Notes: generated by a model not told the origin, from the sequence alone. A stretch of DNA of 64,000 nucleotides from Pseudomonadota bacterium (GCA_021325555.1 JAJPGY010000005.1:92006-156005); one strand, 5' to 3'; positions 17,811-26,568 are shown, counted from the stretch's first letter. Program-made: numbers and translations.

Positions 17811-18913
17811 AGAACGGCACTGCCTTTGGTGCCCTCGCTCACTTTCTACAAGAGCGCTTCCCGGTCGACAAGATGAATTTCCACTCGATGGTGGAAAAAA
17901 AGGAAGTGCCCGTGCACTCCATGAGCTGGGGCTATTACACCGGCGGTTTGACCCTTTTCTTTTTCATCATTCAAGTGGTCACCGGCCTCCTGCTGCTCTT
18001 TTATTATCAGCCGACGGTCAGCGATGCCTACGCGTCGGTGGAGTACATAACCAAGTACGTGACCGGCGGCGCGCTTATCCGCAACATCCACTCCTGGTCC
18101 TCCTCGTGCATGATCCTGTTCGCGATGATCCACATGATCACCGCCTTTGCCATGAAGGCATTCGAGAAGCCGCGGGAGATTACCTGGATAGCTGGTGTTC
18201 TCCTGCTGTTCATCACCTTTACCTTCGGCTTTACCGGCTACCTCCTGCCGTGGAATCAGATCGCCGTCAATGCTTCCAAGGTTGGCTTGCAGTCGGTCGA
18301 GGCGGCCGGACAGTACCTGCCTGGGCAGCTTTCCCAGCTGCCGCGCATGGCGATCGAGACGTTCCAGGGAGAGGCCAGCGTCGGACAATCCACCCTGGGA
18401 CGCTTCTACGCCATGCACGTGGTGCTCCTGCCGATGGCCATCGCGGCCCTTCTCGGTCTGCACCTGCTGTCCGTCCAGCTCCACGGAATGAGTCAGGGGG
18501 TCGACGAACCGCCCAGGAAGGTGGAGAAGTTTTTCCCCGTGTTCTTCTTCAAAGACGTCAGCCTGTGGAGTGCGGTGTTTCTAATTCTGTTCGTTATAGC
18601 GAGCACGGTACCGTTCGACTCTTTTCTGCCCTTTCCGCTCCTCGAGCCTTACAATGCCATGGGCTCGACGCCGCCTGGCATCAAGCCGGAATGGTACTTC
18701 TACTTCGTCTATTATCCGCTGGAGATGCTGCCCTTCTGGGTCATCCTGCTGGCAAGCAATATCGCGGTCGTGGTGCTTCTCCTCACCCCCTGGATTTTCA
18801 GGGGCACGAGCCGGCGAACGCTCCGCTACATCTCCCTGGCGGCGTCAGCTTATCTGGTTGTGATTACATTGTTCGGGCAGGATATCTTGCACATGGTGAA
18901 GCCGGGGTTTTGA
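17807..18913 (+). CDS. Cytochrome b of a bc/b6f-type complex (full length)
   Basis: The 368 residues contain both the N-terminal four-helix haem part and the C-terminal part (subunit-IV-like). Haem ligand pairs are visible as IHSWSSSCMILFAMIH and MHVVLLPMAIAALLGLH; fourteen residues lie between the second pair of His, as in b6-type proteins. The quinol-site PEWY motif is intact in IKPEWYFYFVYYPLE. It overlaps the NarI-Rieske gene by ATGA, so the Rieske domain just upstream is its evident partner. Expected role: quinol oxidation in the membrane with transfer to Rieske and cytochrome c. Finding it inside a nitrate reductase operon is unusual. Confidence 0.95.
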   Translation: MKNGTAFGALAHFLQERFPVDKMNFHSMVEKKEVPVHSMSWGYYTGGLTLFFFIIQVVTGLLLLFYYQPTVSDAYASVEYITKYVTGGALIRNIHSWSSSCMILFAMIHMITAFAMKAFEKPREITWIAGVLLLFITFTFGFTGYLLPWNQIAVNASKVGLQSVEAAGQYLPGQLSQLPRMAIETFQGEASVGQSTLGRFYAMHVVLLPMAIAALLGLHLLSVQLHGMSQGVDEPPRKVEKFFPVFFFKDVSLWSAVFLILFVIASTVPFDSFLPFPLLEPYNAMGSTPPGIKPEWYFYFVYYPLEMLPFWVILLASNIAVVVLLLTPWIFRGTSRRTLRYISLAASAYLVVITLFGQDILHMVKPGF

Positions 18914-18920
18914 AGTGGTT

Positions 18921-19511
18921 ATGAGAGCAGGGGCCGCAATCGTTTTTGCATCACTGGTAGTTGCCTGGAGCCAGGCGGCGCCGGCCTTTTCTTTTCCCCC
19001 GTTTCAGCAGTTCAGCGAGAAGCACTCGGGGCGCACGACCAACTGCTCGATGTGCCACATGAACGACGACGGGCCGACCGGCAACGGGCACGGCCAGATA
19101 GGCGGGCTCACCAAGGACCAGCTCGAGCAATTGAACAAGGCCAGGGCGGCCCTGCAGCCGGGCTCGGAGGTTGATAATCCAATCCTCAACAAGTTTGGCA
19201 ACGAGATCGTCCGCAAGCTCGGCATGCAGAAGGTGCTGGAGTTGAGCGCCGATCCCGCGAAGCTGCCCGAGGCGCTGGGCAACACGACGGATCTTGACGA
19301 TGATGGCATACCCGACGCCCAGGAGTACCTTGACGGCACCGACCCGCTCAACAAAAGCCACGGCGATCCGGCCAAGCTGTTTTTCATCAACCTGAGCCGC
19401 TGCAAGCTTCAGATTGCGCTTGCCGTGGTCGCCGTGTTCCTGCTCGACTACGGCCTGGCGCACCTGCTCAAGGGGCTTTCGATAGCGGCAAAAACCGCTG
19501 AGCCCAAGTGA
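18921..19511 (+). CDS. Monohaem cytochrome c with calcium-type loop and C-terminal anchor
   Basis: A signal peptide (about residues 1-23) is followed by one haem site CSMCHMNDDG, then by a DLDDDGIPDAQEYLDGTDP loop of the thrombospondin-type-3/EF-hand kind, and a C-terminal transmembrane helix. I chose the ATG at 18921; a GTG at 18915 is also possible. It is the last gene of the nar operon, seven bases after cytochrome b, and probably takes electrons from the Rieske domain on the outer face. The 3' end overlaps the convergent transporter gene by 44 bp. Confidence 0.85.
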   Translation: MRAGAAIVFASLVVAWSQAAPAFSFPPFQQFSEKHSGRTTNCSMCHMNDDGPTGNGHGQIGGLTKDQLEQLNKARAALQPGSEVDNPILNKFGNEIVRKLGMQKVLELSADPAKLPEALGNTTDLDDDGIPDAQEYLDGTDPLNKSHGDPAKLFFINLSRCKLQIALAVVAVFLLDYGLAHLLKGLSIAAKTAEPK

Positions 19512-20529
19512 AACGGGAAAGCAGGTTTCCTACGAGCCCGCTGAAAACCACAGCCCAGGCGACGAGGGCAACGTAGACGAAGCAATAGGGAATGCCGAGC
19601 AGCAGCGGCAGATTCATGACCATCGCCAGCTGGTACGTGCATGTCGTGTACATCCCCAGGGGGAACACCAGGCCCCAGTAAAGCGGATCGTAGGCAAGCG
19701 GATATCTTTTATAGACGTGTCTCCAGATGCCCAGGATAAAGAGCATGGGTATCCACCAGGTTCCTGTCGCCCAGAACAACAAGGTAAAGCCCTTCAGGAA
19801 GGGAAGAACCTGCTGCAAAAGGGCCGAGCCGTGGGCGTTGGCGATCAGGGTGGTGCCGGCCAGCGTGCTGATTGAGACCGCCCCCATGTTAATCCAGTAG
19901 GGGGGCGCGCAGTCGGAGGGGAGAAATTTGAAGAAGGTGTACCGGTAAAAGATCAGGGCGATGAGCCAGATGTAGAGCATGCCCCCGGCCAGCCACATGC
20001 AAAGAGTAAAGAAATTGAGCACCTCCAGGTGATCCGCGAAGGCTGGCGCCAGGGCTCCGCCGAGCACGGCCACCGCCTGGGTTGCCACGACGGACACCAG
20101 CCACCCGCCATTGATTCCCTCGGCCAGCGGCGGTTTTTCCTCCTTGATCGTCAAGCCGGTAAAGATCGCGTAAGTGAGCGTGACCCAGAGCGCGATGCCC
20201 AGGGCCCACAGGATCCGCCCGATCAGATAGTCGTGGCTGATGAGCACGAACTGGCTGCCGAGGACACAGGTGCCGGCGACCGTGGTAAAGAATCCAACGC
20301 CGCGGTTGTGATCGGTCAGATCCGCCAGAACCTCCTTGCGAAACCAGATCAGGCGCGCGCCAACGAGCAGCCAGAGGGATAGGAAAAGCGCGACGTTCAG
20401 GTAAAACAGCGCCACGGCGATCAGATTGAAGCCGACGAGGTTGGCTGCTATCGAGACAATCCCCGTGGCCATCACGGCCGCGAAGTATGCCGGATGAAGG
20501 TTTTTCAGCTCGGTCACGTATTCATCCAT
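19468..20529 (-). CDS. SLAC1/TehA-type transporter (voltage-gated anion channel/dicarboxylate family)
   Basis: A ten-helix membrane protein of about 350 residues that starts MDEYVTELKNLHPAYFA and continues with AVMATGIVSIAANL, the usual opening of TehA/SLAC1 transporters. The open frame reaches 20619, but the added 30 residues lack membrane character, so I used the ATG at 20529. Family members move small anions such as dicarboxylates, chloride, nitrate or sulfite. Sitting convergent with the nar operon, nitrate or nitrite passage is conceivable but not shown by the sequence. Confidence 0.85.
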   Translation of the reverse strand: MDEYVTELKNLHPAYFAAVMATGIVSIAANLVGFNLIAVALFYLNVALFLSLWLLVGARLIWFRKEVLADLTDHNRGVGFFTTVAGTCVLGSQFVLISHDYLIGRILWALGIALWVTLTYAIFTGLTIKEEKPPLAEGINGGWLVSVVATQAVAVLGGALAPAFADHLEVLNFFTLCMWLAGGMLYIWLIALIFYRYTFFKFLPSDCAPPYWINMGAVSISTLAGTTLIANAHGSALLQQVLPFLKGFTLLFWATGTWWIPMLFILGIWRHVYKRYPLAYDPLYWGLVFPLGMYTTCTYQLAMVMNLPLLLGIPYCFVYVALVAWAVVFSGLVGNLLSRFTWAQRFLPLSKAP

Positions 20530-20679
20530 GTTGCTCGCCCGGCGGGATGTCGGCAGGCTGGAGGCGCAAGTGGAGGCGCCCGGCCACTCCATTGTCGTTC
20601 CTACCCTGAGGGAATTCATCAGCCTGGAGGACGAGCCCGTCCCTCCCCGACCGGCCTGCCGGACTGTCCGGTGAGCGCG

Positions 20680-22242
20680 CTAAGTTCCTGCTCCCCCCTT
20701 GAGCAGGGCTTCCATTTTGTCCAGGGAGTTCAGCCTCTCCTTGAGCGTCCTTTTGGCCAGCTGGCTGCCCCCGTGTTGCCGGAAGATCTGCCACTCGCCG
20801 CGAGCCCTGGCCTGCGCCGCGTCGACCATGCCGATGCCGGTGCCCGGAATGAAGGTGGTTGCCGCCTGGGCCACCCGCTTGCTGAACAAGTTTGTCCCGC
20901 CCTTCGGCTTCGGCAGGGCGGCCGCGACCGTGTGCCCGCCGAAATTGAGCTTGACGTTCACGGCAGGCAAGTTCGGATTGGCGTGGAAGCCGAACCCGGC
21001 ATTCATAAGCTGAATGCCGTATCCCATCTTTGTTCCACCGATTGCTGCGTTGATAAGGGTTCTTTCAATGAGCTCGCGGTTTTCCTCTCTGCGCTCCGCC
21101 CTGGCCGCCACGGCCTGCTTTTCAAAGATCTCGCCCTGCAGGTCATAGATGCGGGCACGCCTGGCCACGGTTCCGAGGACGGAGCGATCGTCCACCGCCG
21201 ACCTCGCCAGCAGCGCCCACAGCTTCTGCCTGTCCGCGTTCAATGCCTCCGCCGCGCCGGCGTTGAGATCCGGCAGTCTTCTTTTCAAGTTGCGCTGTGC
21301 CATCTTGCCGCCGGTGATCATCGAAAGCCGGGTGACAATCGGGAGCAGGACTATGAGCGCGCCGGAAAGCGTAAATCCGAGCCCCGAGGCGCCGGCCAGA
21401 TGCGGGCGATGGCAGGCGGCGGCTTCCAGGCTCATCAACGAGCCGATAAAACCACCGGTGCTGGCCGCCGAGAGCGCCACCGCCTGCGCGGTGTCCTTGC
21501 CGTATCGCCAGCGGGAGGCGCGAATGTTGAACTTTGAAAATTCCAGAACCGCCGCGTCCCTGATGTCCTTGAGGACCGCGCCCTCGGCGGCCAGCACCTG
21601 CCTGTCACCATCGGCCATGGACTGATCGGCACTGACGGCCGTGTCCCTGGAAGCTATCAGACGATCGATCTCCGAGCGCAACTCTCTTACCCGCCTCGTG
21701 GCCGTCTTCCCATCCAAACCGCGCCGTCTAAGGTTGTAGCGCCGCAGGACATCCAGGCAGGACTCGAACACCACCCCGCCTGCCAGAACGCTATGACCGA
21801 TGAGCAGGAGGGTCGGCCCGGCCTTGGCCAGGTCGGTGGGCAGAAGTTGCGGTCTCTGCCAGTATTTCCAGCGGGCGGCGGCCAGGGTAATGATTCCGGC
21901 GTTGTTGATCGCGAAGTGGGCTTCGTTGTACAACCAGAAGCGCCAGGGTCGCAACCGGCTTTCTCGGGTGGACTCGATCCGGTAGTTCGTGCTCAAGCGA
22001 AGGAGCTCGATCTCCTTGCGCACGATTTTTTCGGTGAGAGCCTCTATTTCCGGTGCCGCGGCCAACGCCATCTGGTTTCGCCCGTCGGGGACTGCCTCCG
22101 CACCATCCGGGGAAGTGGCGGTGGTGCCGGCGGCCCCCTCGAGCGCGCGGGCCGCCGGCGGGCAAATCAACGACGCCTGGACAAGGAGCAAGCACGCAAG
22201 GATGGAGCAGAAAATGGCTTTCGCTGCCGACTCGCGTAACAT
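20680..22242 (-). CDS. Exported protein of unknown function with membrane segments (520 aa)
   Basis: A signal peptide (about residues 8-33) is followed by a helical region with likely coiled coils (EIEALTEKIVRKEIELLRL; VRELRSEIDRLIASRD). Hydrophobic helices lie around residues 108-122, 140-160, 252-270 and 280-305, and a long charged C-terminal part contains FGGHTVAAALPKPKGG. I do not recognise the family. It follows the SPASM radical SAM gene by 72 bp on the same strand and may share its transcript. A cell-envelope role is likely from the signal peptide. Confidence 0.7.
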   Translation of the reverse strand: MLRESAAKAIFCSILACLLLVQASLICPPAARALEGAAGTTATSPDGAEAVPDGRNQMALAAAPEIEALTEKIVRKEIELLRLSTNYRIESTRESRLRPWRFWLYNEAHFAINNAGIITLAAARWKYWQRPQLLPTDLAKAGPTLLLIGHSVLAGGVVFESCLDVLRRYNLRRRGLDGKTATRRVRELRSEIDRLIASRDTAVSADQSMADGDRQVLAAEGAVLKDIRDAAVLEFSKFNIRASRWRYGKDTAQAVALSAASTGGFIGSLMSLEAAACHRPHLAGASGLGFTLSGALIVLLPIVTRLSMITGGKMAQRNLKRRLPDLNAGAAEALNADRQKLWALLARSAVDDRSVLGTVARRARIYDLQGEIFEKQAVAARAERREENRELIERTLINAAIGGTKMGYGIQLMNAGFGFHANPNLPAVNVKLNFGGHTVAAALPKPKGGTNLFSKRVAQAATTFIPGTGIGMVDAAQARARGEWQIFRQHGGSQLAKRTLKERLNSLDKMEALLKGGAGT

Positions 22243-22314
22243 CCCCGGATAAGCCTCCGCCCGCAGGCATTAAATCAATTAAGTCTAACGCGCGCCTTGG
22301 ATCGGCCAGCGCGA

Positions 22315-23391
22315 TCAGTCCGGCGGCATGTACGCGCAAAGGTTGTCCTGAGCGAGCCAGCTGCCTGATTCACCATAAGCCCGTGCCCGGGAGCCGCCGC
22401 ACACCACCCGAAACTTGCACCGCCCGCACTTGCCCTCCAGGTTCGAGGGGTTGCGCAGTTCCTGGAAGAGCGGGCTCTCTCGATAGATGGTGACCACCGA
22501 ATCCTGCTTTACGTTGCCGGCCGTCACGGGCAGAAAGCCGCTCGGGTAGATGTCGCCCACGTGCGAAATGAAAAGCAGCCCCTTGCCGTCATTAACCGAT
22601 TGATACGATCGCAAGGCGCCCACCCTGGCCGCCGATCTGAGCCCGCCCAGGGTGGCTGAGCGGGCATCGTCCGGCTGCTTCGAGTGGCGCTGGATCAATA
22701 CGCGGCGGAAGTGGGGGGCGGCGGTCGACTTGATGTCGAACTTGCTTGTGAGGCTGAGGTCGGCCATCTTCATGAGAACCTGCTCCGCCTCATCGGCGGT
22801 AATCTGCATGTCCTGCGTGGCGCGCCCGGTGGGAACAAGAAAGAACACGCTCCACAATACCGGATCGCAGCTGGCCACCAGCTCCGCCATCTCGTCGAAG
22901 CGATAAAAGTTCTCCTTCCACATTGTGGTGTTGATCTGCACGGGCAGACCGTTCTCGTGCGTCCAGCGCACGATGTTCCGGCTCCAGGCAAATGACCCCC
23001 GCACACCGCGGAAGGAATCGTGGGAGCTGGCGTCGGGACCATCCAGGCTGATGGCGATGCGGGAGACACCGGCGTGCTTCAGCCGTTCTATATACTCTGC
23101 CGTCACCAGCGGCGTGGCGCTGGGCGTCACCGCGACCGGCAACCCCCTGGTCCTGGCCTCTTCGACGATCTCGTACAGGTCCGGTCGCTGAGCTGGATTG
23201 CCGCCTGTCAGGACGATGAGCGGCTTTCCGAACTCCTTGAACTCCTCGAGCAGGAGTACGCACTGCTCGGTGGTGAGCTCGAGCGGGTTTCGCCTTTCGA
23301 TTGCGCTGGCCCGGCAGTGCTTGCACGCCAGCTCGCACGCTCTGGTCAGCTCCCAGAGGATCAAGAATGGCGACCGATCGAAATCAAGCAT
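22315..23391 (-). CDS. Radical SAM/SPASM protein (heme-d1/AhbD-like family)
   Basis: The cluster motif CELACKHC gives Cys19, Cys23 and Cys26, followed by LTGGNPAQRPDL in the place of the usual GGEP/GGDP segment and ISLDGPDASSHD. The C-terminal SPASM-type cysteines are in KCGRCKFRVVCGGSRARAYG and CAYMPPD. The protein (358 aa) resembles the TIGR04053/NirJ-AhbD group, some of which modify haem or peptides; the substrate here is not evident. A perfect inverted repeat sits directly before its start codon. It follows a CMD-family gene on the same strand. Confidence 0.85.
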   Translation of the reverse strand: MLDFDRSPFLILWELTRACELACKHCRASAIERRNPLELTTEQCVLLLEEFKEFGKPLIVLTGGNPAQRPDLYEIVEEARTRGLPVAVTPSATPLVTAEYIERLKHAGVSRIAISLDGPDASSHDSFRGVRGSFAWSRNIVRWTHENGLPVQINTTMWKENFYRFDEMAELVASCDPVLWSVFFLVPTGRATQDMQITADEAEQVLMKMADLSLTSKFDIKSTAAPHFRRVLIQRHSKQPDDARSATLGGLRSAARVGALRSYQSVNDGKGLLFISHVGDIYPSGFLPVTAGNVKQDSVVTIYRESPLFQELRNPSNLEGKCGRCKFRVVCGGSRARAYGESGSWLAQDNLCAYMPPD

Positions 23392-23392
23392 A

Positions 23393-23408
23393 GGTAGGAA
23401 ATCCTACC
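23393..23408. promoter_or_regulatory. Perfect inverted repeat abutting a start codon
   Basis: GGTAGGA AA TCCTACC forms a 7-bp perfect dyad ending two bases before the ATG of the SPASM radical SAM gene. It would cover the ribosome binding region, so it could be an operator or a small RNA hairpin that limits translation. Confidence 0.4.
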
Positions 23409-23462
23409 CGGTAACTTTGTCTTTTCCATCAGTCTCGGGGATGAGCACCAGATGGTTACCGC

Positions 23463-23804
23463 CTAGGGCTCGCCGCCATTGCCGCCCGCGAGCACGTCGT
23501 CCACCCAGGAGAGCGTGGCCATCATGGCCGGAAAACCAAGGGTGGTCACGGAGAGGATAATCGCGTGCCGGATCTCGTCTGCCGTGACGCCAGCTTCCAG
23601 GGCGCGGCGGCAATGCGAGTGAACCGCCCCTTCCATGCGCGCCCCGGCCGCCAGGGCCAGCTTGACAAGGGCTGCCTCTTTCTTCCCCAGCGGCCCGCTG
23701 GCCGCCGCTGCTTTGCCCAGGCGGTCGTAGGCGGCGAAGACCTCGGGATGGCTTTGTTGAAACTGTAAGTACCTGCCAGGAAGTTTGCCGGGTCTGGTTG
23801 TCAT
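23463..23804 (-). CDS. Carboxymuconolactone decarboxylase (CMD/AhpD-like) family protein
   Basis: A small helical protein of 113 residues with KKEAALVKLALAAGARMEGA and the HSHCRRALEAGVTADEIRHA signature. It has one Cys with nearby His residues but lacks the CxxC pair of true AhpD peroxidases. The ATG at 23804 is preceded by GGAGG at good spacing, so a longer frame to 23861 is not used. It is 47 bp downstream of the B12-type radical SAM gene and probably in the same operon. Likely roles are peroxide or electrophile handling or a lactone-type reaction, not resolved here. Confidence 0.85.
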   Translation of the reverse strand: MTTRPGKLPGRYLQFQQSHPEVFAAYDRLGKAAAASGPLGKKEAALVKLALAAGARMEGAVHSHCRRALEAGVTADEIRHAIILSVTTLGFPAMMATLSWVDDVLAGGNGGEP

Positions 23805-23851
23805 GTCTCTGCCTCCGGTTAAGCGGCCACTAAGATAACAGGTCTGCCGCC

Positions 23852-25387
23852 TCACAAGCACTCGTGGGCGAAAGACCTAAGGTGCTTGTACATGCCCAGG
23901 TACCACATGACCGGCACCAGGGCTTGCGGTTTGACGCGCAGCGTGTCGAACAGCGATCTCACGAAGAAAATCTGCCGCCTGAAATCCAGGGTGAAGAGAT
24001 AATAAAGGATCACCCGCATGCCCGCCAAGAAGGTGGCGGGCGTGATGCGATGAGCCCTGTGCGTGTAGGCGGTGAAATTTTCCAGGCTGCCGATCAGTCT
24101 TTCGCGGAAGGGACCGTAGCTGTACAGCTTGCGGCAGAGATTTATGTAGCCGGCGCACAGCCGCTGGTAAGGCATCTTGAGGGGGATGACATTGGTCACC
24201 GCGCGCGTGTTGTTGCCGGTCTCGATCTCCTGGCGTATCCTGCCCGCCTCCAGGAGCCGGCGGTGCAGGGCCGTCTTCGGCAGCGCCTGCAGCAAGCCGA
24301 CCATCGCCAGCGGTATCTTGGCTGCCTGAACGAAGTTGTAGACCTCGTCGAAGATGCCCTCATCGTCGTTGTCGAAGCCTACGATCATGCCCGCGAAAAC
24401 GAAGAGACCGTAGCTCTGAAAGATCTGCACCGCCTTTACCAGATCGACCTTCAGATTTTGGACCTTGTTTGACTCCTTCAGGCTCTCCTTCCTTGGCGTC
24501 TCTATGCCAACGAAGACGGCGTGGAAATTGGCCTGGCGCATCAGCTCGAGGAACTCCGGGTCTCCGGTGATGTCGACGCTTATCTGGCAGTGATAGACGG
24601 GCGGATAAGGTACGGACGCGTTGAACTTAATGAGCTCGTGCAGCAGCTCGCGCGAGTGCGTGCGGTTGCCCGCGAAATTGTCGTCGGCGAAGAAGATGGC
24701 CAGCATGCCGGCCTCATACCAGCGCCGCACCTCTTCCATCACCTGGCTCACCGGCTTGACCCGCACGGCCCGTCCGAACATGATCGTGATGTCGCAAAAC
24801 TCGCAGTTGAACGGGCACCCGCGAGCCGTCTGCACAATCCCCTGAGCGTAGCGGCGCACCTTCACCAGGTCCAGGCGCGGCGGTGGCGAATGCCCCATCT
24901 CAACCCTGGTCGCTTCAGGATAGTGCTCGGCCGGCGTGCCGTTGCGCAGGTCCGCGATGAACTGCGGCCACGTGTACTCGGATTCGCCCTCGAAAAGGAC
25001 GTCACAGTGCGGCCTGCACTCATCCGGCGTCAGATTGGCGATCGGCCCGCCGATCGCCACGAGCTTTCCCTGAGACCTGTAGCGGTCGGCCAGCTCCAGC
25101 ACCCGCTCTTTCTGGAGCAGGTAGCCCGTGATGCCTATGATCTCCTGAGCAGGCTGGGGAAGGGCCGGCTCGATGTGCTCATCGCATATGGTGACAGGGA
25201 TGTCGGCCGGCGTGAGCGCGGCCAGGGTCATTAAGTTGAGCGGCGGGAAGTTGGCCGAGTAGCCGCTGAGGTCGCGGCAGAAATCCATGCCCCAGAAAGA
25301 GGGGGGGAATTTCGGTTGTATCAAGTAGATGCCTTTGCGCAAGGAGACCCCGGCGGCCTCCCCGACTGTCGGTCGAGTTGGTTCCAT
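23852..25387 (-). CDS. B12-binding-type radical SAM protein with DUF4070-like C terminus
   Basis: The N-terminal part (about residues 18-160) has the Rossmann-like layout of cobalamin-binding domains (PPLNLMTLAALTPADI, IIGITGYLLQKERVLELAD, FEGESEYTWPQF). The radical SAM motif CPFNCEFC gives Cys191, Cys195 and Cys198. The C-terminal portion with TLDFRRQIFFVRSLFDTLR looks like DUF4070. The family includes methylases and BchE-like cyclases; the substrate is unknown. An exact copy of the recurring dyad lies 70 bp upstream with a CATAAT about 21 bp after it, so expression probably follows the anaerobic regulon. Confidence 0.88.
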   Translation of the reverse strand: MEPTRPTVGEAAGVSLRKGIYLIQPKFPPSFWGMDFCRDLSGYSANFPPLNLMTLAALTPADIPVTICDEHIEPALPQPAQEIIGITGYLLQKERVLELADRYRSQGKLVAIGGPIANLTPDECRPHCDVLFEGESEYTWPQFIADLRNGTPAEHYPEATRVEMGHSPPPRLDLVKVRRYAQGIVQTARGCPFNCEFCDITIMFGRAVRVKPVSQVMEEVRRWYEAGMLAIFFADDNFAGNRTHSRELLHELIKFNASVPYPPVYHCQISVDITGDPEFLELMRQANFHAVFVGIETPRKESLKESNKVQNLKVDLVKAVQIFQSYGLFVFAGMIVGFDNDDEGIFDEVYNFVQAAKIPLAMVGLLQALPKTALHRRLLEAGRIRQEIETGNNTRAVTNVIPLKMPYQRLCAGYINLCRKLYSYGPFRERLIGSLENFTAYTHRAHRITPATFLAGMRVILYYLFTLDFRRQIFFVRSLFDTLRVKPQALVPVMWYLGMYKHLRSFAHECL

Positions 25388-25457
25388 GCTGTTATCCAGT
25401 TCTATATCCAGCGGGCAATGCCCCGACGATTATGCAGCCATGTACGCGTTCTGGTTT

Positions 25458-25475
25458 ATCATCCTCAAGGATGAT
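25458..25475. promoter_or_regulatory. Perfect copy of the recurring dyad
   Basis: ATCATCC TCAA GGATGAT matches 14 of 14 half-site positions; the symmetry continues outward for two more base pairs on each side (TT and AA). It lies 70 bp before the radical SAM gene that starts at 25387. Confidence 0.75.
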
Positions 25476-25525
25476 AACTTCTGGTAACCAGGCCGGGAGT
25501 CCGGCTGCGGACAACTCCCGGTAGC

Positions 25526-26026
25526 TCAGCTCTGCTGCGCCAGCACCGCCCGTCCCGCTTGCTTTGCCGGCTCCACGCCCTTCCGGGCCGGTTGCGGGAG
25601 CCTGATCACGACCACCGAGCAGGGAGCATTGGAAACCACCCCCAGGGAAACACTTCCCAGCAGGAACAGGCTCACTCCTTTGCGTCCGTGTGATCCAACG
25701 ACGATCATGTCAGCCTGCCAGCCGCTGGCGTTCCCGATGATCCGCTGGACCGGGCTTCCCTCCGTTATCACCTCTTCGACGAGGACATCGCGCAGCTCCT
25801 GTTGAACCTTGACCGCCACCTGACCGGTGAGCCTGGTCGCAGCCTGGCGAGCCTCTTCGAGATACTGGCTGACCGTCTGCGAGTGCAGCAACTCCCGCTC
25901 GGGCGGCGTCCACTCCATCACATGCAGAACCCGGAAGTGCGTGCCGGCCGGCCATTTGTGGTGGGTGACAAAGTCGGTGATCGCTGCGCCGAATTCCTCG
26001 TCGGCTACCGCTAACAACACTTTCAT
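25526..26026 (-). CDS. Universal stress protein (UspA family)
   Basis: A 166-residue single Usp domain. The ATP-binding signature G-2x-G-9x-G(S/T) is intact as GSHGRKGVSLFLLGSVS, so it belongs to the ATP-binding class. The start MKVLLAVADEEFG is typical. Usp proteins are part of oxygen-limitation regulons in mycobacteria and other bacteria. The first 56 bp upstream contain no dyad; the nearest are at 25458 (downstream) and 26651 (upstream of the HxlR gene, with which it could be cotranscribed). Confidence 0.92.
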   Translation of the reverse strand: MKVLLAVADEEFGAAITDFVTHHKWPAGTHFRVLHVMEWTPPERELLHSQTVSQYLEEARQAATRLTGQVAVKVQQELRDVLVEEVITEGSPVQRIIGNASGWQADMIVVGSHGRKGVSLFLLGSVSLGVVSNAPCSVVVIRLPQPARKGVEPAKQAGRAVLAQQS

Positions 26027-26082
26027 GATCGATTTCCTCGTGCGGGCGCAGGGCGTCTTCTTCTATCCTGCACGAGGTACGC

Positions 26083-26568
26083 CTAACTGTCATACGCACT
26101 GAGGCTGATCTTTGAGTAACTCTGGGTTGAGCCCTGGCTCAGCGTCGGCGGGCGGCGCCGGGGACAATTGATCTCGCAGCCGCTGCCCGGCAGATGCTCC
26201 ATCGAGCAATCGCACTTGTTGCCGAGCCATCGCGAACCGAGCATCTTCAGGCTCATCAGTATGTGGTACAGCTCGTGCCCTTTTCCGCTCAGGCGGTATT
26301 CGACGGCCGGCGGCCTTTCGGACAGGACGACCCGGTCGATGATCCCGGCATCCGCCAGCACGTGAAGGCGCTCCGACAGGGCCTTCATGCTCATGCCCGG
26401 AATGAAGGAGAGGAAACGCCGGCTGCGCACCGGCTGCATGTAGAGCTCGCGCAGGATCTCAATCGTCCATTTCGCGCTGAGCAGATCAAGCATATAGGTG
26501 ATCGGGCACACGAAATCGTCTTGCGTTTGCGGCGCCGGCGCCGTTTGATCTTGTTGCTGTATCGCCAT
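26083..26568 (-). CDS. HxlR-family transcription regulator with Cys-rich tail
   Basis: A winged-helix regulator whose core runs from CPITYMLDLLSAKWTIEILR to EYRLSGKGHELYHILMSL, the typical HxlR layout. The ATG at 26568 has GGAGGA at six bases; an upstream TTG is less likely. Beyond the usual domain the C terminus has CDCSMEHLPGSGC and NC, four or five cysteines within about 20 residues, plus a Cys in the N-terminal core. This pattern could bind metal or respond to oxidants or electrophiles. A perfect dyad is 82 bp upstream, which places a second regulator inside the regulon. Confidence 0.88.
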   Translation of the reverse strand: MAIQQQDQTAPAPQTQDDFVCPITYMLDLLSAKWTIEILRELYMQPVRSRRFLSFIPGMSMKALSERLHVLADAGIIDRVVLSERPPAVEYRLSGKGHELYHILMSLKMLGSRWLGNKCDCSMEHLPGSGCEINCPRRRPPTLSQGSTQSYSKISLSAYDS

